64,000 bases of DNA from Artemisia argyi (Eukaryota; Streptophyta; Magnoliopsida; Asterales; Asteraceae), in contig CM060695.1 of the NCBI GenBank assembly GCA_030686995.1, forward strand, positions 100,716,871 through 100,780,870, written 5' to 3'. Below, piece by piece: positions 12,937 through 22,419 of the stretch; the stretch's first letter is position 1; every line of letters begins with the position of its first letter. Under the pieces are notes generated by a model that made no database searches, had not been told where the DNA came from, and worked only from the letters and a program-made list of their open reading frames with translations. Position numbers and translations under genes: made by a program.

Positions 12937-12974
12937 TCCCCTTACACTTAGGATGAACATTGTCCCCAATGTTC
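12937..12974 (-). other. Hairpin plus internal purine tract in A
   Basis: Stem GAACATTG / CAATGTTC (12955-12974) with a 4-base loop, followed on the minus strand by CTAAGTGTAAGGGG (12949-12938). B, E and H have the same module with GAATATTG / CAATATTC, a compensated base-pair change. Confidence 0.6.
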
Positions 12975-13349
12975 AAGTAAAGAATGTAAAAGTGAAATAA
13001 GTAAAAAGAATGAAATCAAATACTCCCCTGTTTCGCTCGGTATGGATAATAAGGTGGCCAGGTTAGATCTTCCTCCAAGAAAATGAACAATCAAAGCTTC
13101 CCTTCCAGAATATAAATAATCTTCTTGTCATACATAACCTGTAAATCCTGAGAAAACAGACAAGACAACCTCGCATAAAATCGGCGGCAATCTACGTAAG
13201 TTACCAAATCCTAGAAAGCAAAGTAAGATATAATGCTTGTGGAATGAAGTTCGCAGATTTCCTGGAGATTATAAAACTTAATAATTCAGCAAAAACTTTA
13301 AGACTCCGTTAGAAAAACAAAACCGGTAAAATTTCCAGATTTTTACCCG

Positions 13350-13383
13350 TGACGCCGTCAAGAGCAAGCTCATGACGCCGTCA
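13350..13383. repeat. TGACGCCGTCA doublet in A
   Basis: Two 11-mers at 13350-13360 and 13373-13383 in sequence that could fold on itself, with inner GAGC / GCTC pairing. Similar doublets are at 15292-15326 and 32979-33012. Confidence 0.6.
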
Positions 13384-14225
13384 GAAGTGACCTGCAGAAA
13401 TTATTATGTTAAGTTTCCGGAAAATTTCTAGTAAAACTTGGTCCTACTTCTTGGAAAATCCTGCAAAACTTCATTATGACTCGATACAAGCATTTGACTC
13501 TAACAAATACGAATATACATGTTCACTTAATATTGTGGAGAATCATGATCGGTTTGTTTCTTAAAAACATATTTGGGGTTTCCCCTTACACTTATCTTTT
13601 GCAAAAATACCTTTAGGTGGAGTTAAGACTAGGCCAAAACAACAAAGTAAAGTATTTCCACTATTTAGTTTAGAAACATGATCTACCAACACTAAAAATA
13701 AAGCATGCATACGGAAGCAAATAACAAACAAACAAAATAAAAATCACACAAAATGAAATATGTCACCATAAGCATATTCAATTATTTCTAAATAACGTAA
13801 ACATAGAAAATTAAAATTGTTCAAGGCCAACAGAGGCCACATCCTACACTATTACAGTACCAATTGTTTCGAATTACATGACCATCAATAAATTGTTCAG
13901 AAATAACCGATATCAAAAAAGATCACTGGGGAGGAGGACCAAAACGGTAGTCATAGCCAGGAGGGAGGTGTCCTGTGTACCCGTAGGGAGGGTAGTCTGT
14001 CTCACGACCGGGGTATGGGTCAATCTGCAGGTGAGGCTCAAGCTAATCACAGGTGGAGAGGTGCTGCATCTGGCGGATGGTGTGATCATACATCCAATCA
14101 AAGCGTTGGTCAGTGGTGGTCCGCCATGCGTCCACCTGACCCATCCAGGCTCCCTGGTGTGCCTGCCAGTCTCCCCGACTCATGTGTCGGTAGTAGTCAG
14201 CTGTCCCCTCCTCATAACCCTCAAA

Positions 14226-15251
14226 CTAATGCTGCTGGGGCGCTCCCTCATCATCATCATCATCCTCATCATCAGGTCCCCCTGCCTCATACAAGTTATA
14301 GGTCCCATTCCTCATCAGCATCACGATGCTCATCTGCCTGAGGGATTTAGCCCTCACTACCCTACAAGCCCCACAGTCGCTCAAGTATCCCATGATCGGG
14401 GGAGTAAGAAGATCATAGGAACGAGCCAACCGGGTCACGAACATCCCCCCATACACCTTATCGATATCCCTCTCACCCACACTGGTCCTCAAATAACTAG
14501 CTACCCAAAATGGGATGTTGCAGTAAACATCCGCTAAAAAGATGGTGTACAGGTAGAAAAGATCTGAAGCAGTGACACGGTGAGTGGTGCCATGACGTCC
14601 TGACAGGATGTATGTGATGCATCTGTGGACCAACCTAACCACGGGGTCCCTGATTGATGTTGCCCCAGTAGTCGAGGTGTACACCCCGTCCCCAATGGTC
14701 GGCCAAAAAGTGACACACCTCATATCACTCCTCAAAGTCTCCCCATGCAACAACCTCTGCATAAAACCTCCATCAACAGCCTCCTCCCTAGTATACAACC
14801 CTATCCTCCAACCAAACTCAGTAACCGAACATGATCGCACTTCCCCTCCTAACCTAAAATAGATAGTGGTACCCCCCATGTCCGTCCTAGCCTCAGCCTG
14901 ATCGAAATGGAAGGTCGCAAAGAACTCCCTCACCAACTCACTATACACCGTCTCTCTCATCCTAAACAACCTCTCCCATTGAGGACCCGCGAACCCATCA
15001 GTGTGGATCCTCCCCAGAAACGCAGCCTCCAACCCATGGGACCTAAGAAACTCCCAATCAATCACGGCCCCAGCATCAATGTGGTGATTACAAAGTTCCG
15101 CATACTTGGTGGTGGCGGCAACATTGTCAAATTCACCCCAACTATGGACCAATTCCCCATAGTTGACCCTTTGGGACCTAGAGGAGCTACCACGGTGTTG
15201 ACGAGATCGCTTGCTCATTTTCCTGGAGAAAGATAGAGTGAACGGAAACAA
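14226..15251 (-). CDS. ATHILA-ORF1-like protein of element A
   Basis: Intact 341-residue ORF; the Met at residue 12 (15218, MSKRSRQ) is an equally good start and gives 330 residues. The N-terminus is basic and Ser/Arg-rich. The body carries the features I associate with the ATHILA ORF-1 family (Pfam ATHILA): FRLGGE (about residue 132), the GWRIGLYTREEA stretch, IRDPVVRLVHRCI, an SGRHG turn, DLFYLYTIF, and GGMFVTRLARSYDL. The C-terminus is acidic (DDEDDDDDEG), from a CAT/TCA trinucleotide run. In Athila elements such an ORF lies between pol and the 3' LTR, sometimes called env-like; no signal peptide or clear membrane span is seen, and its function is not established. It is intact although the gag of the same element has a stop codon. 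Confidence 0.75.
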   Translation of the reverse strand: MFPFTLSFSRKMSKRSRQHRGSSSRSQRVNYGELVHSWGEFDNVAATTKYAELCNHHIDAGAVIDWEFLRSHGLEAAFLGRIHTDGFAGPQWERLFRMRETVYSELVREFFATFHFDQAEARTDMGGTTIYFRLGGEVRSCSVTEFGWRIGLYTREEAVDGGFMQRLLHGETLRSDMRCVTFWPTIGDGVYTSTTGATSIRDPVVRLVHRCITYILSGRHGTTHRVTASDLFYLYTIFLADVYCNIPFWVASYLRTSVGERDIDKVYGGMFVTRLARSYDLLTPPIMGYLSDCGACRVVRAKSLRQMSIVMLMRNGTYNLYEAGGPDDEDDDDDEGAPQQH

Positions 15252-15291
15252 TTAGAATGAGAATTTTATTGATTTTTGCTGTCAGACACAT

Positions 15292-15326
15292 CTGACGCCG
15301 TCAGGAGGAGGTCCTGACACCGTCAG
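15292..15326. repeat. TGACGCCGTCA / TGACACCGTCA hairpin in A
   Basis: CTGACGCCGTCAGGA and TCCTGACACCGTCAG pair at 13 of 15 positions around a GGAGG loop. It lies just upstream (minus sense) of the ATHILA ORF start. Confidence 0.6.
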
Positions 15327-15786
15327 ACCTAGCAGAATCCGAATCATGCAATTACGAGGGAAAAATCAATTTTCAAACTCTTAACCCATTACCCAAACGC
15401 TCCTTTAATCAGAAAACATGGGTGGGGGGTCAAAAAATCCGTGGCTTGAAAGGCTTTTCCTAAATTAACGCATGATTCGAGTGGGACAACATCATCATAG
15501 GGTAACCCCATGATTACAAATCACCAAATGGATGGCATTACGATTTGTCAATGATGGGTCAAAAATGGGGTTTCGGGTGAAAGGGGTTTTCAAAATTGAT
15601 TGATCCAAAGGACAATTGAACGAAAAAGAATGAGGAAAAACTACTTACCGAGTGGAGATTAGTCACGGAAGATGTCGAATTGGAGGATGGGGATTCGGAG
15701 TGGTAGCAGCACTTTGGGTGAGATTTGTGGGGTATGAGTTGAAAGTGATGGAATTTGGGTTATTATTGCTGAACTAGTGAGGTGAC

Positions 15787-15810
15787 TGATGAGTGTCTAA
15801 ATACTCATCA
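15787..15810 (+). repeat. LTR-start hairpin of B
   Basis: TGATGAGT, 8-base loop, ACTCATCA. D, E and H start with TGATGAGTG, loop CTCAAA, CACTCATCA (9-bp stem). The inverted repeat includes the terminal TG recognised by integrase. Confidence 0.8.
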
Positions 15811-15957
15811 TTTTATACCAATCTGAACTGCCAAAACATACAAAAACACTCAAATATGCATCACAATACTTAAAATATCTTAGAAGAGTGTTTTATATGT
15901 TTCAAATGCAAAATATGCAAAAACAGATGAAAAACGTACAAAGTTTGCATAATTGGC

Positions 15958-16445
15958 AGTTTCAGTCCCTCAAGTTTCAAAAGTTGTCAAATCTAGTCCC
16001 TGGTAAATAAAAACATGAAAAATATCATCAAAGGTCCTTAGGGATTAATAAGTTGTCAAGAAAAGTCCTTTAAAGTTAAAAAATTACAAAATGACAACTT
16101 TAGTCCCTCAAGTTTGAAAATTGTCAAAATTAGTCCTTAAGATTTAAAAATGGGAAATTAATAAAATAAACCTGGAACTATTCTAAAATGAGAAAATTGG
16201 TCCTTATGATAACATTTTGAGAAATTACAACCACAGTCCCTTAAAAATCCAAATTTACATAAATGGTCCCTGGAGTTTGAAAAATTACAGAAAAGGTCCT
16301 TGGATATTTTTAAATGGAAAAATCATAAATTTGGTCCTTGGTTTATCATATATTGCAGGTTTGGTCCCTTGGAAGTACTTTGGAAAAGTGGCAAACTCAG
16401 CCCTTAACTTTGCCCAAGTTACATTTTTGGTCCTTGATTAAATAC
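15958..16445 (+). repeat. Degenerate GGTCCYTGG repeats in U3 of B
   Basis: About 12-15 imperfect units, roughly 30-40 bp each, of the form (G/A)GTCCYT, G/C-rich dinucleotide, T-run, AAAATT, A/C-rich spacer. Equivalent blocks: B 3' LTR 27585-28065, E 38401-38870 and 45154-45630, and in minus orientation D about 4550-4930 and H 54420-54905. Only the GTCCYT core and the A/T tracts are conserved. Confidence 0.75.
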
Positions 16446-17022
16446 CACAACCAAACCGGACCCTTATTTGTTATTTACCCAAAACCAAAACCAAAACCAA
16501 TCCAAACCCCCTTACCCAGCCCACACCCTTCCAAGCCCAAAAATAAGCCCATCCACCCCTTTTATATAATACGGGGTTTGACCCCGTTTGACCAACCAAT
16601 ACCGCCAAAACCACACACACTGTTCACCCCCCTCCTTCCTCACTGCAAACCAAAACCAGGTGGTATTTCCACCACCACCTCACCTCTCCACCTCACCCCC
16701 TACTCCCCCTAACCCTCTTTTCCACCTCACAGACAAACCACACTTCATTTAATGCTATCCACACCAAAATTTCTCTCCAAACCATACTACCTCCTCTGTT
16801 TTGTTCCTTACAGTCCCAACTTGCATAAAAACATTCCCCTTTGCCCCCTGACACCTCCACAATACTCCAATAATCTTTAATTGCTAACCTTTGGCTCCAA
16901 GTAAACGTGGAAGACTTTGGCGCCAAAATGAGTTTAAACGGATGAGATTGATTCAGAGAAATAGAGGGCCAAGATTGAAGTGGGAAAGACTCAGAGCACT
17001 TCAAGAAACCCTAATGTGGGCT

Positions 17023-17031
17023 TATAAAAGG
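17023..17031 (+). promoter_or_regulatory. TATA box of the B LTR
   Basis: TATAAAAGG followed by a purine-rich AAGAGAAGAGCAGAAGAG tract. The same arrangement is in the 3' LTR (28643-28651) and on the minus strand of H (near 53977-53984). E has the weaker ATAAAAAG near 39300. Confidence 0.6.
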
Positions 17032-17988
17032 AAGAGAAGAGCAGAAGAGAAAGATATAGTTTATTTTAGCAAAAATAGTCTCGTTTAAGTTGTAATCTGT
17101 TGTTTCAGTTTGTTATCAAGTTTTTAAGCTTTGTGTATTCAATTAAGGTGTAATCTCAACTTTTGTGATAATCAACTTCAAGTTTTAAGTCAGTTCTCAG
17201 TTAATGCAATTTTCAAGTTCATTTCAAATTTCTCAATAAGCTATATTGTTGATTGTAGTGAATGATAAGTATCAATAAGTACACATAAGCTCCTAATAAG
17301 CTCTAATAAAGCTTTTAGCAACTTACTAATCAGTCTAAGATAAAAAAATTCAATAACTATCAAATTGGTCAACTAAAGTCAACTATTGCAATTTGGATTT
17401 GATTTCTTGGATTCAGAGTGAATTGGAAGCAAAGGAGCTGTGGATTCTGGGTTAGTATCCATTGGTGGATGTTAGGAAAGGTTCTTGGTTATTGGTTCTT
17501 GATTTTGAGCAGGAAAGCATTTTGTAAGTTCCAAAAATCTCATATCTATCCTTATACTATAGCTTTGTCAATTGCTTGCTTTTTCAGTTGTTTAATGTTT
17601 ATTCAGTCTTAATTAGTGATAATATAACCTAAAATTGGTATCTTGTTTGTTGGAATTTCTATTTGCTAAAATATAAAAGTTTCACAGTCAAATTAGTATA
17701 ATAAGTAATCTTGTGAATCTGTGGTTAATTTCTGTTTCTAAGTACTTGTTTAGATCTTATACAACATAATAAGTCATTATGGATCAGTAGGATAAGCTCT
17801 TAAAGCCTTTAGCTTCTTAAATAATAAAACAGTCTAAGTATAAGGAGTGTTTGGTTCTGTGTATTTCATTGAGTCTCAGTAGGATTTTTGTGTTACTTCT
17901 GTTTGTTACATGTTTTAGTAGGTACACATAGATCATATAAGTCATTTACTTGAGTGTTCATTCTCTGGAAAGTCAAAATCATCAAAAT

Positions 17989-18016
17989 AATACCACACAG
18001 TTAACTGTGTAGTATT
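17989..18016. repeat. GTTAAC-centred palindrome in the B LTR
   Basis: Arms AATAC-C-ACACAGTT and its complement with one mismatched pair; the central 16 bp are perfect. The copy in the 3' LTR is at 29609-29636. It lies about 970 bp downstream of the TATA box, so it would be part of the RNA leader. Confidence 0.8.
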
Positions 18017-19985
18017 TTAAGAGCTATAAACCCTCACTTAAGTTTATAACCAGTAGATTAAGCATAAATTAGCTTTACTTAGGCTTATTATATCATCTAC
18101 AATCAGCTAGGATCAATCAAACTTCAGATAAGTCAACCTAGTTTAAAATTAGTAAAAGTCAAAAAGTGCTTGTTCATATTTTCACCAAAATGGCATGAAT
18201 ATTGGTGATTTTTGTGTTATGATCTAAGGTCTGAATTTTGTTGTGAGTATAACCTACCAGCTTAACTTTAGTTTCCCACATCTGTTTCATTTTTAAGATT
18301 TTTATTGTGCAAGATAAGCTCATCCAAAAACACTTGCAGGGGAAGAAGCTCCCCTGCTACACAGACCACCATTCCACCACCACCACTTTGGTGGTTGATT
18401 GTGGCCAACTCAGTAAGTCTTAGTGTTTCATTCTTGGTTCTTACAACCCCCCTCCTACCCAGGTTCAATACTTGACCCTTAGTTTGACCTCTAGATCAGT
18501 GGACCCCACCTGGATTTGTCCCCAAACTCTGTCCCATTTCTGAGTCAGAAACCAAATAAGAAATTGCTTATTTTAGCTTTCCAGCTTATTCTAGGAGCTT
18601 ATCTCACCACATCTAGTTTAAATAAGTTCAAGTAACTTAGGTGAACCTTACTTAACCAGTGTGGACCCCACATAACCCAATTTAGCTTATTTCTTGGTGT
18701 GGTCAACATTAGTCAACTGTATAAGCTCATAAGCACTCTCAGTGCTTATTCTTGATTTCTAAAGTAGTTGTCTTTGTTAAAGTTTCATTATTTAAGTATT
18801 TAAATAGTTTTATAAAAGAAAAACCAGAAAAAGCAAACTTTATTTATAGTGATAGCTTCTATTTAATAGAAATTATATAATTAATTTTCATCTCAGCTTA
18901 TTAATAAGCACTTGTCCAATTTTATAATTTTATAAATTTACTAGTACCTTAAAGTAGTTAAAATAAATTGCTTAGATTTTTCCTAATCTGTTTACTATTT
19001 ATTAGATTTAAAATTAGTTTAAATAATTAAATAGGTAATATTAGTAATTACATAGATTTCTTTAATTTTAATTAACAAAAGTAGAATTTTATATTTTTCC
19101 TAAGTTTTATAAAGTAGTTAAGACTTTTAAAAAATAGTTTCATAATTTCCACTGTCCATTTTCTAATTTTCCTATTTAATTTAATTAAATTAGATTTAAA
19201 TTAATTAATAAGTAATTAATTAGTCAATTAGCTTAAATATAATTTTTAGCAATTTTTTATAATTTTGTAGTGTTCCTGTAGTGATTAATTAGTTTTATAA
19301 ATTTTATCATAATTTTCTAAGGTAATTTAGTATTAATAGTAATTTAAAATATTTAAAATAGTTTAAATAAGTTAAATAGTTTTTAATTAATAAAATACTC
19401 ATAAAAAGACAAAAATATTTATTTTCATTTTTTATACTTTCTTCAAGTTCTTATTAAGTTTTAGAAATTATTTTTGTAAATTTTTAGGATTAATTTGTAA
19501 TACTTGTCATTTTTAGTTAAATTAAATTAAGTATTAAATTAGATTTTAATTGGTTTTATTAATTAAACAATAATTAAATATTATAATAATCAATTTCATA
19601 ATTTCAATTTCATTTTCCATTTTTTTTAATTTTAAGTTTTCAAAAGTTTCACTTTTACCCCCTGTAGTTTGTAACTTGTTAAAACCACTTTTCTCTGTCT
19701 GTTATTTGATTATCTGATTTGTGCTTTTGTGTGTATCTTTGTTATTGTTTATATTATCCAAATTCCAAGCAATCAGTAGTATAATCAACCCTCAAATCAT
19801 CTTTGTTACTGTCCTCAGTACCACTCACTCTCCTAATCGTTTACAAATACAATTTCAATCTCGTTGGGACTTAACGACCCGGGGATTTCCCTATATTTCC
19901 ACGGTCAATATTAACTTGTACTTTCTCCCAGGTGGGCCTATCAGCTGCACACGGTTGACTGGTTGGTTTGGGAGGAGTCAAAATT

Positions 19986-20005
19986 TGGTGCCGCTGCCGG
20001 GGAGG
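19986..20005 (+). promoter_or_regulatory. Primer binding site of B
   Basis: TGGTGCCGCTGCCGGGGAGG, 5 bp after the LTR end. It closely matches the TGGCGCCGTTGCCGGGGA site of Athila/Tat elements, which is complementary to the 3' end of tRNA-Asp (established knowledge). Confidence 0.9.
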
Positions 20006-20697
20006 TTGTTGCGTATTTCAAAACGGTTTCAGTTTAGTGGTTTTCAAAAACCCTCCTGTACAAATATCACCACTTTGTAAATTTTTGAGAAAAATCGAAA
20101 TCATATCTGAAAAAGTTCATTAACATTTTTCCTGAAGTGTTAACAACACCAAACAAATCATAAACAACAAAACAAACTGTGAAGTTAAATTACTTCGTTG
20201 TCTTTAAGATTACAACCTGAAACAGCTGGTATAAGGTAAGTTCTGACATTAAATTGCGAACTGAAGAGGAATACATTTATTTCCTCCCGCTAGCCTGCGA
20301 GTAATCTTAAAGGAACGATTTCGGTTAACGAATCAGTTCCAAAAATATTTTCCAAGTTTTTTCACCCATACACGAAAAGCCAAAAACATTTTACTGTGAA
20401 TATAATTACATAAAAGTTTACCACCGCAAACCAAGGCAGAACACCTACCAACTGGGGGTGTGAACATAATAAGTTCCCAAACCTAAGATTAAAAACTTAC
20501 CATTGTATCCTTGTGAATAGTGTACCTTTTTTAAAGAAGTTGTTCATTTGTGATTATTGGGTTTAAGTTCACTGTAGTTTTGCCTCTATCTTTTGTTGAA
20601 AACTAATTTTGTGCATGCGCACTCGTTCACAAACAAAGAATAAAAAGAAGAAAAACGTACCCGAGTTACGTATTGTTGGAGAAGAACACACAATAAA
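20006..20697 (+). other. Untranslated leader of B between PBS and gag
   Basis: About 690 bp without a convincing ORF; A-rich with no obvious repeats. The first in-frame Met with Gag-like sequence is at 20698. Confidence 0.6.
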
Positions 20698-22419
20698 ATG
20701 AACGACGAGCCCCCATTCCTTCCCAAGGATGAACCAGTTCCTGACACCCGAACTATGGAGGAACTGTGTCAACCTACCATGCAAGGGAGAGGTGGACCAA
20801 TTGCACCACTCACTATTGGAGCCACGGATTTTGGATTAAAACACCACATGATCCAACAAATCCAGAATACGTGCCAGTTCCACGGATTGCAGGGTGACGA
20901 TGCCAACAGGCATCTCGACAAATTTTTAACTGTCACCCAAAGCATGAAACAACATGGCGTCGCCGAAGACAGCCTGCGTTTATACTTGTTCCCCTATTCT
21001 CTCACTCATCATGCAACTTCATGGTTCGATCGACTTCCAAAGATTTCGATCCACACTTTTGATGAGATGATCACTAAATTTCTGGCCAAATACTTTCCAC
21101 CATCTATGGTCACAAAGCTGAGGAATGATATCAGCAACTTCAGACAGCTTCCCGAAGAGTCCTTATTTGAGGCATGGGAACGCTACAAACTTGCTATTGA
21201 TAAGTGTCCCAATCATAACATGCTTCTTGTCACCATTATTGACACCTTTTATAATGGTTTGACACTCCGTCATCGTGACACCATCAATGCTGCTGCACAG
21301 GGCACCTTTATGAAAAGAACCCCTGAAGAGTGCTATGACTTAATCGAAAACATGACTGCCCATCATAATTTTTGGGACTCCTCTGCTGAGAGGAACGACT
21401 CATTTAAGTCAGACACTCCGGCAAGCACTGAAATATCAATCCTAGCTAAAAAGCTGGATGATTTGTCTACAGCAGTTTTGCGTATTCATCAGAATAATCC
21501 TAATCAGGTCAAAACTGTTAACCCAACTTGTGAAACTTGCGGTGGTCCACATACGTACACAGATTGCCCAGCCTCCGGTGGCTTTGCTCGTGAAAACGTA
21601 TCCGCAGCTCAAGGTTCCTATAATACGGGAGGTAATTCTTACCAACCGTAAGGAGACCGAAACCTTTTGAGCTACCGTTCTAATAACTATCTTGGACCAC
21701 CAGGGTTTAATCAACCTCAAAACAGGAACCAGAATTTTAACCAGAATCAGAACCAGAACCGAATGAACCAAGGTTATAACAACCAAGGGAATTTCAACTC
21801 TGGTCAAAACCAGGTTCATCAAAATCAGAACCAAGGGAATTATAACAGAAATCAAGGTCAGAAAAATTACCCACAGGGTAATTCTCAACAACAAAACCAC
21901 TTCCAGGGTAATAACAACCAGCAACATGGGAATTTCCAGAACAATCGGGCTCAAAATTTTCCAAACCAAAATCAAGCCATTGTTCCAACTGGACCATCAT
22001 CTGATGAGTTACTAAAACAGTTTATGAAATCCCAAGATGAACTGAACAGAAAGCTGGTTAGTCAAATTTCTGATTTGAAGAAGTCTTTAAATGATCGACC
22101 CTCGGGCTCAGGTACTACTTTACCTAGCAACACGATCGCTAATCCGAGGGGCGATGTAAAGGCGATCACCACAAGAAGTGGAGTTTCTTACCAAGGACCT
22201 ACAGCTCCCTATACCTCTTCTCCTATCCCTGTAGAGGAATGTGAAACTGAGGATACTACGGATACGGTGCTTCCTAATAATAACGGAGGTACCAATGACA
22301 TCCCTCCTCCAGTTATCCCGGTCCCGACTCCTCGTAAAAGAGTCGTGTTTGAAACTACCGAAGGTCCTGTTGAAAATCCAAAAGCCAACCCAAAACCAAC
22401 AATTCCATATCCCTCATGA
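20698..22419 (+). pseudogene. gag: gag of element B (one internal TAA, ends in TGA)
   Basis: Structural protein forming the retrotransposon particle. Residues about 60-200 form a Retrotrans_gag-type domain (LFPYSLTHHATSWFDRLP, FLAKYFPPSMVTKLRNDI, EAWERYKLAIDKCPNH, FYNGLT). A CX2CX3HX4C zinc knuckle, CETCGGPHTYTDC, follows near residues 280-292. A TAA at 21649-21651 then interrupts the frame where a Gln-rich context suggests a lost Gln codon. The frame continues into an Asn/Gln-rich low-complexity segment (about 21700-21980), a short predicted coiled coil, and a Pro-rich end. A TGA (22417-22419) separates it from the protease region in the same frame. Start chosen at 20698, the first Met after the leader. 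Related Asteraceae gag proteins, from memory, read through both sites. Confidence 0.9.

Larger units (their letters stand above)
11353..14225 (-). other. 3' noncoding internal region of A
   Basis: No convincing ORF in 2.9 kb. Visible items: the 3' purine tract AAGTGTAAGGG (minus, 11357-11367); three further copies of the same tract near 12027, 12940 and 13579; a 41-T run at 11932-11972, probably length-variable; a GAACATTG/CAATGTTC hairpin at 12955-12974; and a TGACGCCGTCA doublet at 13350-13383. The stretch 11353-12930 is repeated in inverted orientation in element F at 1-5228. Confidence 0.7.
15787..19980 (+). repeat. 5' LTR of B
   Basis: 4194 bp from TGATGAGT to GGAGTCA. In order: start hairpin (15787-15810), a dozen or more GGTCC/AGTCC repeats (15958-16445), TATA box (17023-17031), GTTAAC palindrome (17989-18016), an AT-rich block with many TTAATTA-type runs (about 18780-19660), and a short conserved 3' end before the PBS. 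U3 is about 1.25 kb, so R+U5 is about 2.9 kb, unusually long; an RNA from this promoter would carry a leader of nearly 3.7 kb before gag. No ORF in it looks real. Confidence 0.96.

Noticed and set aside
13878..14537. 219-residue plus-strand frame
   Set aside because: Antisense shadow of the ATHILA-like ORF; His/Pro-rich composition follows from the opposite strand and the CAT-type run, and no domain is visible.
14226..15251. Envelope protein
   Set aside because: Position is env-like, but no signal peptide, transmembrane span, cleavage site or fusion peptide is seen.
21442..21975. 177-residue minus-strand frame, hydrophobic
   Set aside because: Antisense of the Asn/Gln-rich gag segment, which yields Val/Leu/Ile runs on the other strand; not a membrane protein.
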